This document shows, piece by piece, positions 36,493 to 46,002 of a stretch of 61,338 bases of DNA; position 1 is the first letter of the stretch, and each line of letters opens with the position of its first letter. The DNA is from Deltaproteobacteria bacterium (GTDB lineage: Bacteria; Myxococcota_A; Polyangia; JACPQR01), in contig JACPQR010000052.1 in the NCBI GenBank assembly GCA_016190375.1, forward strand, positions 1 through 61,338, given 5' to 3'. Under the pieces are notes generated by a model that saw nothing but the letters and a program-made list of their open reading frames with translations, ran no database searches and had not been told where the DNA came from. Made by a program: the position numbers and the translations under genes.

Positions 36493-37392
36493 ATGACGAC
36501 GCCGTCGCGATTCGGTCCGATTGCGGCGCTCGCGCTGGCGGGCTGCTTCGAGCCCAGGTTCGCCGAGCCGGTCGAGATCAAGACCGGGACGCTCGATCCC
36601 GAGGAGCTCAACGAAGGCCAGGAGGCCTTCATGCTCTACTGCTTCGCCTGCCATGGCGAGAATGGCGAAGGCAACGGACCCTCCTCGCCGGGGCTCAGGC
36701 CGCCGCCGCGCGACCTCACGCAGGGGGTCTTCAAGTTCGCTGGAGTGGAGGCCGGCGAGCTGCCGCACGACGAGGACCTCGAGCGCACGATCCGCCGCGG
36801 CCTCGACGGCACGCCGATGCTCCCGTGGGACATCACGGACCGCGAGAGGCACGCCATCGTCCAGTACATCAAGACGCTCTCGCCCAGGTGGACGAAGCGG
36901 AGCCCAGCGGAGCGGATCCTTCCCACGCCCGACCCGTGGCGCGACAGCGACGACGAGGCGGCCCTGCTCGGCAAGCGGATCTACCACCTGCGGGCGCAGT
37001 GCTCCGGCTGCCACCCGAGCTACGTCACGCGCCGCGAGCTCGCGTCCCTCGCGCTCGAGCTGAACGGCGTCGCGATGACCACCTTCCCACCCGAGATGTA
37101 TCGCTCGACCCCGCGCGAGAGCCAGTTCTCGGTCAACGGCCACAAGATGCAGATCCTTCCCCCTGACTTCCTGTTCCACCGAGTGAAGAACGGCACCGAG
37201 CTGGACGAGCTGTATCGCACCGTCGCTTCCGGGATCGGCGGCACGGCGATGCCGATGTGGAGGGGAGCGCTGCCCGAGGACGATCTGTGGGCTCTCATCC
37301 ATTACGTCAAGAGCCTCATCGACATCCGCGACACCGACGAGGGTAATGCCCTGAGGCGAACGCTCGCGAGCCAGTCGCGCCGAGTGGACTGA
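36493..37392 (+). CDS. Di-haem cytochrome c lipoprotein
   Basis: 299-residue periplasmic electron carrier. A signal ends in LAGC (Cys18), so it is probably lipid-anchored. Two haem c sites are seen: CFACH (Cys50, Cys53, His54) and CSGCH (Cys170, Cys173, His174). Distal methionine ligands are probably in PMLPW and AMPMW. The duplicated domain suggests electron transfer from a quinol-oxidising complex to the oxidase encoded alongside. ATG 36493 is preferred; GTG 36487 would overlap the preceding stop. Confidence 0.88.
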   Translation: MTTPSRFGPIAALALAGCFEPRFAEPVEIKTGTLDPEELNEGQEAFMLYCFACHGENGEGNGPSSPGLRPPPRDLTQGVFKFAGVEAGELPHDEDLERTIRRGLDGTPMLPWDITDRERHAIVQYIKTLSPRWTKRSPAERILPTPDPWRDSDDEAALLGKRIYHLRAQCSGCHPSYVTRRELASLALELNGVAMTTFPPEMYRSTPRESQFSVNGHKMQILPPDFLFHRVKNGTELDELYRTVASGIGGTAMPMWRGALPEDDLWALIHYVKSLIDIRDTDEGNALRRTLASQSRRVD

Positions 37393-37554
37393 CGGGGTCC
37401 TCGGCAGCCGCTCGGGTGACTTTTCGCGACGAGGCCCGGCTGTCCCGTGAATCGCCTCCGCCGTTGGCCGTAGCTCTGAACGAGGGCGACGAGCGTGTTT
37501 CGTCAAGATGTGTGAGGGAGGCCCACAGGTCCTCTCGCCCCGGCGCGAGCGACG

Positions 37555-39033
<1,479 letters not shown>

Positions 39034-39057
39034 GCCAGACGACGGCAACTGACGCAG

Positions 39058-40188
39058 CTATCGTGCACAACCGATGATGACGCGGACGCGGTGCGTGTTG
39101 GTCTTGACGAGATCGCAGGCCGGTCCGTAGAAGGTCAGGACATTCGATTCCGGTTCGTGGTCCCAGCCGTCGAGGTGCGTCTGGTCTCGGGCCACCGCAG
39201 TCGCCTCGTCGAGGACGACCCATACGTCCTCGGGCACCGGCGGGATGACCGACAGGGTGAAACCGCACGGAGCGATCGACGCGACGATCGCGCCAAGCGC
39301 GTTCGAGAGCTCGGCGCGGTCCTGCGCCACGTAGTAGGGAGGCTCGGTGGGGCGCTCGGTGCCCGACATGCGTGCGATCTCGGCGAGGAGCGCCTCGTCG
39401 AACTCGCCTCCGAACCCGACGACGTGGAGCGCGATGGACGGCGTGCGGGCGACCATCTGTCGCACCTCCTCGATGGGATCGGCGTCGCAGCTCTCTCCGC
39501 CGTCCGAGATGAACAGGACCAGGTTCCTTCGGGTTGGATCGGCCAGCCCCTGATACTCCCCGAGCGAGCGAAGGGAGGTGGCGATCGGTGTCCCGCCACC
39601 GGGCCCGCTGCCGGCGACGGCGTCGAGGATGAGCTCGCTGGTTCCGTCCCCGAGCTCGACGTCGATGGCGCCCGGCTGGCACCAGTCGTCGAAGCCGGGC
39701 CACATCGGGAACATCATGAGGCCGAATCGGACCTCGCCGTCGTAGCCCGGGATCACGGACCGGATCGCGCGCTCGGCCACCTCCCACTTCGTTCCGCCTT
39801 CCAGTGCGGCTCCGACGTCGACTACCCGGTCCGCCATGCTTCCCGATCGGTCCAGGAGGATCATCAGGTTGGGCGGGTTAGGATCGACCAGGAGCTCGTC
39901 GAGGCCGCATCCGAGGTCCACCACCGCGCAGCCACCGTCCACGCAGGACAGCCCCTCGTCGCAGTCCTCGTCACTGCAGCACGTTCCCTGCGAGGCGCAT
40001 CGGTCGAGGCTGCAGCAGTAGGCGCCGCCGGTGCAGAGCTCGGTCCCGCAAGGTATGCCGCTCGCGTCCACCGCCGCATCCCCCGCGTCCGCGCCGGCAT
40101 CGGCGCCGCGGTCATGCCTGACCAGGAGGTCGGACCGCGCTCCACAGGCGCAAACGAGCCCGACGGCGATGAGGAGCCAGCGCCGCAT
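39058..40188 (-). CDS. VWA-domain lipoprotein with Cys-rich N-terminal module
   Basis: 376-residue surface lipoprotein. The signal MRRWLLIAVGLVCAC ends in a lipobox cysteine. An Asp/Ala spacer and a cysteine-knot-like block (CGTELCTGGAYCC, CASQGTCCSDEDC) precede a VWA domain (about 105-330) with the MIDAS sequence DRSGSMAD and a SDGGESCD acidic loop. This modular form is common among myxobacterial secreted proteins of unknown ligand. TATGAT lies 9 nt before the ATG with no Shine-Dalgarno sequence. Confidence 0.82.
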   Translation of the reverse strand: MRRWLLIAVGLVCACGARSDLLVRHDRGADAGADAGDAAVDASGIPCGTELCTGGAYCCSLDRCASQGTCCSDEDCDEGLSCVDGGCAVVDLGCGLDELLVDPNPPNLMILLDRSGSMADRVVDVGAALEGGTKWEVAERAIRSVIPGYDGEVRFGLMMFPMWPGFDDWCQPGAIDVELGDGTSELILDAVAGSGPGGGTPIATSLRSLGEYQGLADPTRRNLVLFISDGGESCDADPIEEVRQMVARTPSIALHVVGFGGEFDEALLAEIARMSGTERPTEPPYYVAQDRAELSNALGAIVASIAPCGFTLSVIPPVPEDVWVVLDEATAVARDQTHLDGWDHEPESNVLTFYGPACDLVKTNTHRVRVIIGCAR

Positions 40189-40251
40189 CTCGAGCGAATC
40201 ATACCGGGTTCGCCTCCTCGTGGGTGGCCTTCGTCTTCGTCTCCAGCAGGC

Positions 40252-41580
40252 TCACTGGGCGAAGGCCTGCATCACGAACGGGCCTTCCCCGCGGTACATC
40301 TGGACGCGGATGGTGTGCGGGCCGGGGAGCGAGGCGCAGAACGTGATGTGCGGCATGTTGTTGCGCTCGCGGTCGCTGGTCCTGCGATCGCGGTTCGGGT
40401 CGAAGAGGTAGATGTCCAGATCGGTCGCCGACGGCGCGGCGACCGCGAGGATCGTGTAGCAGCGGCCCGCCTGGAGGTTCACGGCGAAGTCCTGGCGGCC
40501 GTGCGTCGACATCGCGCCGCGGAAGACGCGGGAGGCGGGCGCCTGGCCTGGGGCGAAGGTCGCCGCGAGCTCGGTCAGTCTCGCCGACAGCGCGTCGGCC
40601 CCGGGTGCAGGCGCCGGGGCGGGAGGAGCGGCCGGCATCGGCGCGGGAGCAGGCACGATCGAGGCGGAACCGCCGGTCTGGTCGAAGACGCCGAGGATGA
40701 AGGGACCCTCGCCGCGGTGCATCTTCACCCGGATTTCGTACGGCGCCGGAAGGGCCGCGCAGTGGCTGACGTGCGGGAAGTTGTTGCGCTCGCGATCGCG
40801 GGCGACTCGCCGGCGGTTCGGGTCGAAGAGCTCGAGGTCCACGTCCGTCGCGCTGGGCGCGCCGACCGCGATGACGGTGTAGCAGTGGCCGGCCTCCAGC
40901 CTGATCGCGTGGTTCTGCTCGTCGCCGCGGTTCATCGACCCTCGGCGCGGCGCGCCGAAGGCGACCGAGCCCGGCGCGAACGTCGCGGCGAGCTCGAAGA
41001 GCCGGGCACCGAGCGCGTCCGTGGGGATGACGGCCGGTCTGGTCGTCTGCACGACGATCACCTGCCCAGGCTGTGCCGGAACCGTCGGGAGCGACGTCTG
41101 CGTGGGCTGCGGCGAGCCGGGCGTGAGCTCCATCGTGCCCACCGGGCCCTGGAACACCGAGAAGGCGAACTCGCCGCGGCCCCTGACGATGTGCAGCTCC
41201 ACGTCGACCCGAGCCTGGTCCGTGGTGCAGTGAGATGCGACCGGGAAGTTGTCGACCGCCGTGTCGCGCGCCACCTCGCGGGTCGCCCGCCGGACGTGCA
41301 GATCGAGATCGGCGACGTCGCCGTCCCCGACCGCGATGAACTTGTAGCAGGCGCCGGCGGGCAGGACGAGGTCGAAGTGACGGCGGGCTCCGCGGTTCAG
41401 GCTGCCCGTCTGCACCGGGCCCCACGCGTTCATGCCGGCGGCGTACTGCCCCTGCAGCTCCGTCAGCCGCCGGGTGAGGTACGCGGTTCCGAACTGCGCG
41501 CTGGCCGCGGCCGGCATGACCAGAGCGGCCATGACGACGAGAGCCTGAGGAGCGAAGCGATGGCGAGCCTGTCGAGTCAT
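40252..41580 (-). CDS. Secreted three-repeat protein, function unknown
   Basis: 442 residues. A Sec signal peptide ends at ASAQ (about residue 29). The mature protein consists of three copies of a domain of about 120 residues. Each copy has a GSLNRGARRHFDL / GSMNRGDEQNHAI / GAMSTHGRQDFAV start, a CY(K/T)xIAVG(A/D)xxATDxDxxxFD middle, and a two-residue turn with R(G/R)EGPF at the end; Pro-rich linkers join them. Each repeat carries a cysteine pair. GGGAGGA precedes ATG 41580. The fold is probably beta-rich. I do not recognise the family; adhesion or binding is a guess. Confidence 0.75.
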   Translation of the reverse strand: MTRQARHRFAPQALVVMAALVMPAAASAQFGTAYLTRRLTELQGQYAAGMNAWGPVQTGSLNRGARRHFDLVLPAGACYKFIAVGDGDVADLDLHVRRATREVARDTAVDNFPVASHCTTDQARVDVELHIVRGRGEFAFSVFQGPVGTMELTPGSPQPTQTSLPTVPAQPGQVIVVQTTRPAVIPTDALGARLFELAATFAPGSVAFGAPRRGSMNRGDEQNHAIRLEAGHCYTVIAVGAPSATDVDLELFDPNRRRVARDRERNNFPHVSHCAALPAPYEIRVKMHRGEGPFILGVFDQTGGSASIVPAPAPMPAAPPAPAPAPGADALSARLTELAATFAPGQAPASRVFRGAMSTHGRQDFAVNLQAGRCYTILAVAAPSATDLDIYLFDPNRDRRTSDRERNNMPHITFCASLPGPHTIRVQMYRGEGPFVMQAFAQ

Positions 41581-41759
41581 TGGATCCTCCCGTCGGGCGC
41601 CCACCGGGCACCCTCGCTTCAAAGAGGAGGGATTCGCCGTCCCTGCGCGATCTATTTTGGAAATACGCGGAATCCTTGAGGCTTCGCCCCACCTGCGAAA
41701 GAACCTGCGACCTCGCTGCCGTCTCCTCCTCTTCCCGAGGACAACAGGAGGTGCGCTGG

Positions 41760-42293
41760 ATGCGAACGTTCTCTCTGGTAGTGGTGATGGCAGTCCTCGC
41801 CGGGCTTTCCGCGGGTTGTGGTGGTGGTGGCGACGACGACGATGAAGGCGGAGGTTCGGGCCGGGGTCTTCTGGGCGGGAGGGGTCGCGACGACGGCGAT
41901 GACGGCTCTCAGGACGGTCACGGCGATCAGGATCAAGGTGCCGACGGGAGCGGGGACGACGGGGACGACCAGGGCGGCGACGACGGTTGGGAGGGTCAGG
42001 ACGGTGACGGCGGCGACGGGTGGGACGACCAGGGCGGCGACGACGGTGACGGTTGGGATGACCAGGGCGACGCAGGCGGCTCGAACGGCTGCCTCGAAAT
42101 GCTCGCTTGCGCGGCCGGCTGTGCCGACGACCCCTGCGTGGAAGCCTGCCTCGACGCCGGCACGGCCGACGGTCAGGCGGCCCTGTTCGATCTGATCGAC
42201 TGCTACGAGCAGAGCTGCGCCGGGGTCGCCGACGACGAGATCGACCCCTGCCTCGAGGCGGAGTGCCCGGCAGAGCTCGAAGCCTGCAGCTGA
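41760..42293 (+). CDS. Asp/Gly/Gln-rich lipoprotein with Cys-rich end
   Basis: 177-residue lipoprotein. The signal (MRTFSLVVVMAVLAGLSAGC) ends in a clear lipobox. Residues 20-110 are a low-complexity acidic spacer with units like GDDGWDDQGGDDGD. The C-terminal 65 residues hold eight cysteines (CLEMLACAAGC, CVEACLD). An AGGAGGT site lies before ATG 41760. The product is probably displayed on the outer surface on a flexible acidic stalk. Repeats in the spacer could vary in length by slippage. Confidence 0.75.
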   Translation: MRTFSLVVVMAVLAGLSAGCGGGGDDDDEGGGSGRGLLGGRGRDDGDDGSQDGHGDQDQGADGSGDDGDDQGGDDGWEGQDGDGGDGWDDQGGDDGDGWDDQGDAGGSNGCLEMLACAAGCADDPCVEACLDAGTADGQAALFDLIDCYEQSCAGVADDEIDPCLEAECPAELEACS

Positions 42294-42294
42294 T

Positions 42295-43380
42295 CTAGGA
42301 CTCCGCTCCCAGCGCCAGCGCGACCCCGATCTCGGCCATGCTCTGCCAGCGCTTCGCGCGATCCTTTCGCAGGGCCTGCACGAGCACGTCCGCCAGCCAT
42401 CGTGGGACGTCCTCCGGGAGAGGATCGGGCCTCTCGCGCGTGATCCGGGCGAAGGTGACTGCCCTCGACTCGGTGCCGAAGGGAGGCCGTCCGGCCGCCG
42501 CGTGGTAGAGCGTCGCGCCCAGTCCCCAGACGTCGGTCCGCGCGTCCTCGTCACGGCTCGCGCGGATCTGCTCGAAGGCCATGTACGCCGGCGTGCCGAC
42601 GCAGGTGTCCTTGCCCGTGAGCCTCGTGTCGCTCGCCGAGATTGCCAGCCCGAAGTCGAGGATCTTGATCGAGCCGTCGCCGCAGAGGAAGACGTTCGAC
42701 GGCTTGACGTCGCGGTGCACGATGCCGGCGTCGTGGGCCGCGCCGAGACCGGACGCGGCACCGCGGCCGATTCGAGCCACCTCCGATGCCGGCAGAGCTC
42801 CGCGCCTGAGGCGGGCCGCCAGGTCCTCGCCCTCGAGCAGCTCCGTGACGAGGTACAGCCCTCCATCCTCGGTCTCGCCGAAGCCGAGCAGACGGACGAC
42901 GTTAGGGTGCCGCAGGGCCGCGGTCGCCGCGGCCTCCCGGGCAAAGCGCTTCCTGCGGAGCTCGTCGCACTGCTTGCCGGCGATCTGCTTGAGCGCCACC
43001 GGCGGGCCGCCGCCCGGCGGGATCGCCCGGAACACCACGCCCATCCCGCCGGCGCCCAGGAGCCCGATCACCCGATGGCCGGCCACTCCCGCGCTCGCGA
43101 AGACGGGGCCGCAGTCCGCCGCCGTGGAGGGCGCCGTGGGAGCGACGGGCTGGGCCGCGGCCGCCGGGGAGCTCGTGCCGCTCGCGCCAGCGGGCGCCTT
43201 CACCCGTGGGACCGACAGCGGAAGGGGTTGTGTCCTCGGGCTGTCGCGGACGAGCTCGGAGAGGACCATCCGGCACTCCGGGCAGCCATCGAGGTGAGAC
43301 TCGATCGACTTCCTCTCGGGTCGGGGGAGCCTCCCGTCGAGGAAGGCGAGGACCGCATCGGGCTCGGGGCAGCCGTCCAG
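42295..43380 (-). CDS. Serine/threonine kinase with N-terminal zinc-finger
   Basis: 361-residue cytoplasmic kinase. The N-terminus has an anti-sigma-like zinc finger (HLDGCPEC, about residues 33-40). After a Pro/Ala linker comes the kinase domain with GAGGMGVVF, VALKQI, HRDVKPSNVFL, LDFGLAI and TPAYMAFEQ (the more usual SPEQ is changed). No ATG, GTG or TTG exists ahead of the zinc finger; CTG 43380, 7 nt after a TAACAT, is the best candidate start. It diverges from a sigma factor gene, suggesting a zinc-finger kinase that controls that sigma factor. Confidence 0.82.
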   Translation of the reverse strand: MDGCPEPDAVLAFLDGRLPRPERKSIESHLDGCPECRMVLSELVRDSPRTQPLPLSVPRVKAPAGASGTSSPAAAAQPVAPTAPSTAADCGPVFASAGVAGHRVIGLLGAGGMGVVFRAIPPGGGPPVALKQIAGKQCDELRRKRFAREAAATAALRHPNVVRLLGFGETEDGGLYLVTELLEGEDLAARLRRGALPASEVARIGRGAASGLGAAHDAGIVHRDVKPSNVFLCGDGSIKILDFGLAISASDTRLTGKDTCVGTPAYMAFEQIRASRDEDARTDVWGLGATLYHAAAGRPPFGTESRAVTFARITRERPDPLPEDVPRWLADVLVQALRKDRAKRWQSMAEIGVALALGAES

Positions 43381-43447
43381 AGCGCCGATGTTATCGCATG
43401 GAGGCGATCGGACGCACGACTTCCAAGCTGTGCGACAATGGCGCGCG

Positions 43448-44338
43448 ATGTCGGGGCCGCTGTCGAGGATCCTCTTGGGCGCCCTCGGACGGGAAGGCGC
43501 GGTGGCACCCGAAGGTCTCGAGCTCCAGCTCGAGGCCGTTCTCGGGTCGGCAACCTCTGCGTGGCCTGACCTCGGCGTCGAGCGTGACGACTTCGTGAGG
43601 TACCTGGCCGCCCGGATCCCGCCCGACGAGGACCCGCTCGCGGTGCTCGCGGCGCTCCGCACGGACGACCTGTACCTCGCTTGCGCCTGCGCGGCCGGCG
43701 ACCAGCGAGCCCTGCTGGAGTTCGAGCGAATCCATGCTTCCGAGATCGACGTCGCCGCGGCGCGGATGCGGGCGCCTCCGGCGACGGTCGACGAGGCCCG
43801 CCAGATCCTCAGGCAGCAGCTCTTCGTCGTCCGGACCGGCGGGTCCAAGGGAATCGCCAGCTACTCGGGCCGGGGCGAGCTGCGCGCGTGGTTCCGGATC
43901 ACCGCCCTGCGCGAGGTGCTCAGGCTGGTCAAGGGGGCGCGCAAGGATCAGCCCCTCGACGACGAGGCCCTTTACGACGTGCTGTCGCCGGCCGACTCGC
44001 CGGAGCTGGGCCACATGAAGGCGCTCTACCGCGCCGAGTTCGTCGCGGCGTTCCGCGAGGCGATCGCCTCGCTGACGGCCAAGGAACGGACCCTGTTGCG
44101 CCAGCAGGCGATCGACGGATTGTCCGTCGACCAGCTCGGAGCTCTCTACGGCGTCCACCGCGCCACCGTGGCGAGGTGGGTCGCCAAGGCGAGGCAGAAG
44201 CTCCTGTCGCGCACGCGCCGCTCCCTGATGGCGAAGCTCAAGATCGGCGCCGCGGATCTCGACAGCATCCTGCGCCTCGTCCGCAGCCGCATCGACCTCA
44301 GCCTCGATCGCTTCCTCGTGCTCAGCCGCGATCGCTGA
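43448..44338 (+). CDS. Sigma-70-family factor, Myxococcales type
   Basis: 297 residues, longer than typical ECF sigma factors. Region 2-like sequences are in the centre (ACACAAGDQRALLEFERIH; YSGRGELRAWFRITALREVL) and region 4 lies near the C-terminus (TAKERTLLRQQAIDGLSVDQ, then GVHRATVARWVAKARQKLL). This layout matches what is described as a Myxococcales-specific sigma family. ATG 43448 is preferred; ATG 43388 is in frame upstream. Divergent transcription with the zinc-finger kinase implies a regulatory pair. Confidence 0.85.
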   Translation: MSGPLSRILLGALGREGAVAPEGLELQLEAVLGSATSAWPDLGVERDDFVRYLAARIPPDEDPLAVLAALRTDDLYLACACAAGDQRALLEFERIHASEIDVAAARMRAPPATVDEARQILRQQLFVVRTGGSKGIASYSGRGELRAWFRITALREVLRLVKGARKDQPLDDEALYDVLSPADSPELGHMKALYRAEFVAAFREAIASLTAKERTLLRQQAIDGLSVDQLGALYGVHRATVARWVAKARQKLLSRTRRSLMAKLKIGAADLDSILRLVRSRIDLSLDRFLVLSRDR

Positions 44339-44483
44339 CGCCCGGCTGCCGGCGCTGCCCGAAGCTGGCCTGCCGCATTCGCTCGAGCTCCTCCTGAAGC
44401 CGCTCGATCTCCTCGTCGGTTGCGTCCTCGACATCGGCGCCGCCTGGGTGACGGATAACGCACCGGCAAGTAGAATGTGCGGC

Positions 44484-44721
44484 ATGAGGACGGTGGACGA
44501 GATCCTGGAACAGGCGAAGCGCCTGTCCCCTCGGGAACAGCGGCGGCTCATCGACGAGCTGGAGGAGAGCCTGCCGGTCGAGGAGACGGAGGAAGCCGAG
44601 CCCGCCTGGCTCGCGGCCATGGAGCGCTGGCTCGCGCTCGCCGGGACCGGGCACTCGGACTACACCGACGTCTCGAGCGACAAGTACAAGCACCTGGCCG
44701 AGCTACGCGGACAAGCATTGA
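44484..44721 (+). pseudogene. Antitoxin of a PIN-type toxin-antitoxin pair, C-terminal frameshift
   Basis: About 78 residues (MRTVDEILEQAKRLSPREQR to KYKHLAEL) resemble antitoxins that neutralise PIN-domain toxins. The reading frame now fails to stop and runs on into the toxin. If one base is restored near 44702-44704, the end becomes LYADKH followed by TGA at 44719-44721, giving the usual overlap with a toxin start (TTG 44718). TAGAAT (44471-44476) lies 7 nt before the ATG, with GTGACG 17 nt upstream of it, so the operon may be leaderless. Confidence 0.6.
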
Positions 44722-45139
44722 GGCGCGTTTTCGTCGACACCGGCGCGTTCTTCGCCATCTGGTCGCGGAGGACGGCCTCCACGCCACGGCGAAGGCCGTC
44801 TTCGACCTTGCGACCAAGGAGCGCTGGCGTCTGCTGACGACCAACGTGATCGTGTACGAGACGCATGCCCTGCTCGTGAACCGCGCACGGAACGGACGCG
44901 CGCTGGGCATCGGGTACCTGCAGAGCGTCCGCGAGGGATGGACGGCGGTCGAGCGGGTCAAGAAGCGCGACGAGGACCGCGCCTTCGCGTTGCTCCAGGC
45001 CCACGCGGACAAGACGTACTCGCTGTGCGACGCGCTGAGCTTCGTGGTCATGGAGCGGCTCGCCATCGAGGAGGCGATCGCCTTCGACCGGCACTTCCGC
45101 GAGTACGGGCGCGCCCGGCTCCTGGCCGCGCCGCCGTAG
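44718..45139 (+). pseudogene. PIN-domain toxin (VapC-like), frameshifted
   Basis: Broken PIN nuclease. The start and first acidic residue are in one frame (LRRVFVDTGAFFA, from TTG 44718). From about 44756 the homology continues in another frame (LVAEDGLHATAKAVFDLATK, then NVIVYETHALLVNR and YSLCDALSFVVMERL) to 45139. One added base near 44754-44758 would join them into a 141-residue protein with the four PIN acidic positions. As written, the toxin cannot be made in full. Sequencing error is an alternative. Confidence 0.75.
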
Positions 45140-45159
45140 GCGCGCGCTTCAGCACACCC

Positions 45160-45202
45160 AAAAAGAGAAACGCGGGCGAAGCCTCTCGGCCAGGCCCGCG
45201 TT
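45160..45202 (-). terminator. Intrinsic terminator of the tRNA-fMet transcript
   Basis: On the minus strand, a 9-bp perfect stem (AACGCGGGC with GCCCGCGTT, plus-strand 45169-45202) with a 16-nt loop is followed by TCTCTTTTT (plus-strand 45160-45168). It starts 5 nt beyond the tRNA CCA end. Confidence 0.88.
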
Positions 45203-45207
45203 CCAGG

Positions 45208-45284
<77 letters not shown>

Positions 45285-45335
45285 TCGATAGGTTTTCAAC
45301 CACGCACCTGTTTCGCGGTGCCGAGTTGCGTGCGT

Positions 45336-45364
45336 TCCCTAGCTTATCGGTACCGGGCTGTCAA
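45336..45364 (-). promoter_or_regulatory. Promoter of tRNA-fMet
   Basis: On the minus strand, TTGACA (45359-45364) is followed after 17 nt by TAGGGA (45336-45341), with the tRNA 5' end about 45 nt downstream of the predicted start. The -35 is perfect and the -10 is weak. Confidence 0.6.
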
Positions 45365-45472
45365 GCAAGCGTGAGGGCACTTCTTGTCCGAGGCAAGGCA
45401 CGCTCGAACGGCACGGAGCTCGGAAGGTGAATTCCGAGCCCCGTGGGCTCGCCCCTCTCTAGGGCCTCGGAT

Positions 45473-45750
45473 TCACGAGCCGGTGCAGATCGCGTTGGTC
45501 CGATCGAGGAACTCCGCTACCGCAGCGTAGCTCTGCTCATCCACGTGCCAGAACGCCCGAGCGATCCGCACCCACACCGCGAGCTCCGCTGCGCTCCCCG
45601 CAGCGACCGAGTAGTGGTAGCCGCGATCGAACCCAGTGCATCCTTCATCTGGGTCGCCATGTTCTTGTCGTGCTTGGCGACCTGCTCGATGACCCTGGGC
45701 ATGGCGTCCACGAGCTGCATCGCAACCTCGAGTGCCTCGAACTTGTTCAT
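45473..45750 (-). pseudogene. Four-helix-bundle (23S rRNA IVS-type) protein, internal deletion
   Basis: The N-terminal half (MNKFEALEVAMQLVDAMPRV to ALGSIAA) from ATG 45750, with AAAGGA ahead, and the C-terminal half (GYHYSVAAGSAAELAVWVRI to the stop at 45473) lie in different frames. They meet at 45617-45630, where the DNA GATCGCGGCTAC is read in both frames. The bundle's usual middle loop appears to be missing, so a deletion between short matching sequences removed it and shifted the frame. The family is often found in mobile or rRNA insert contexts; its function is unclear. Confidence 0.65.
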
Positions 45751-45874
45751 TGCCGGATCCTTTCTGCCGTCCCCTCTGGGGCGCGGCGTGTCGTTTGCCC
45801 CTTTCCTGCGCAGCTCCCGTGCCCGCACGGTCCCCCGGGTGGGCGGCCGAGGCCCTGCGTGCCATGGCGTGCCC

Positions 45875-45906
45875 GGTCCCGCGGCCGCCAGGGCGGCCGC
45901 GGGACC
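45875..45906. other. Very strong perfect GC hairpin
   Basis: Perfect inverted repeat with 15-bp arms (45875-45889 and 45892-45906) made almost only of G and C and a 2-nt centre (so about 14 pairs and a 4-nt loop in practice). No T-run follows on either side. It separates the broken four-helix-bundle gene from the next promoter, and might act as an insulator, terminator part or recombination site. Confidence 0.85.
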
Positions 45907-45950
45907 CGACAAGCCCTTGGAGGCACGACGCGCGAAAACGAGGAACGTAC

Positions 45951-45978
45951 TTGTCCGTTCGCGCCGAACGGATACTAT
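45951..45978 (+). promoter_or_regulatory. Promoter with a perfect dyad operator in its spacer
   Basis: TTGTCC (45951-45956), 16 nt, TACTAT (45973-45978). A perfect inverted repeat CCGTTCG-CGC-CGAACGG (45955-45971) fills the spacer. This is the normal place for a repressor or MerR-type activator. It is 25 bp before the gene at 46003, which has its own GGAGGT site. Confidence 0.65.
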
Positions 45979-46002
45979 ATAAGCTCCGGAGGTCAGTGTG
46001 AC

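Noticed and set aside
44322..44460. Minus-strand frame with a coil-like sequence (EEIERLQEELERMRQ) convergent to the sigma gene
   Set aside because: It looks protein-like, but no ATG, GTG or TTG start precedes the coil, and upstream it runs through the antitoxin gene. It could be a small gene with an unusual start; too weak to list.
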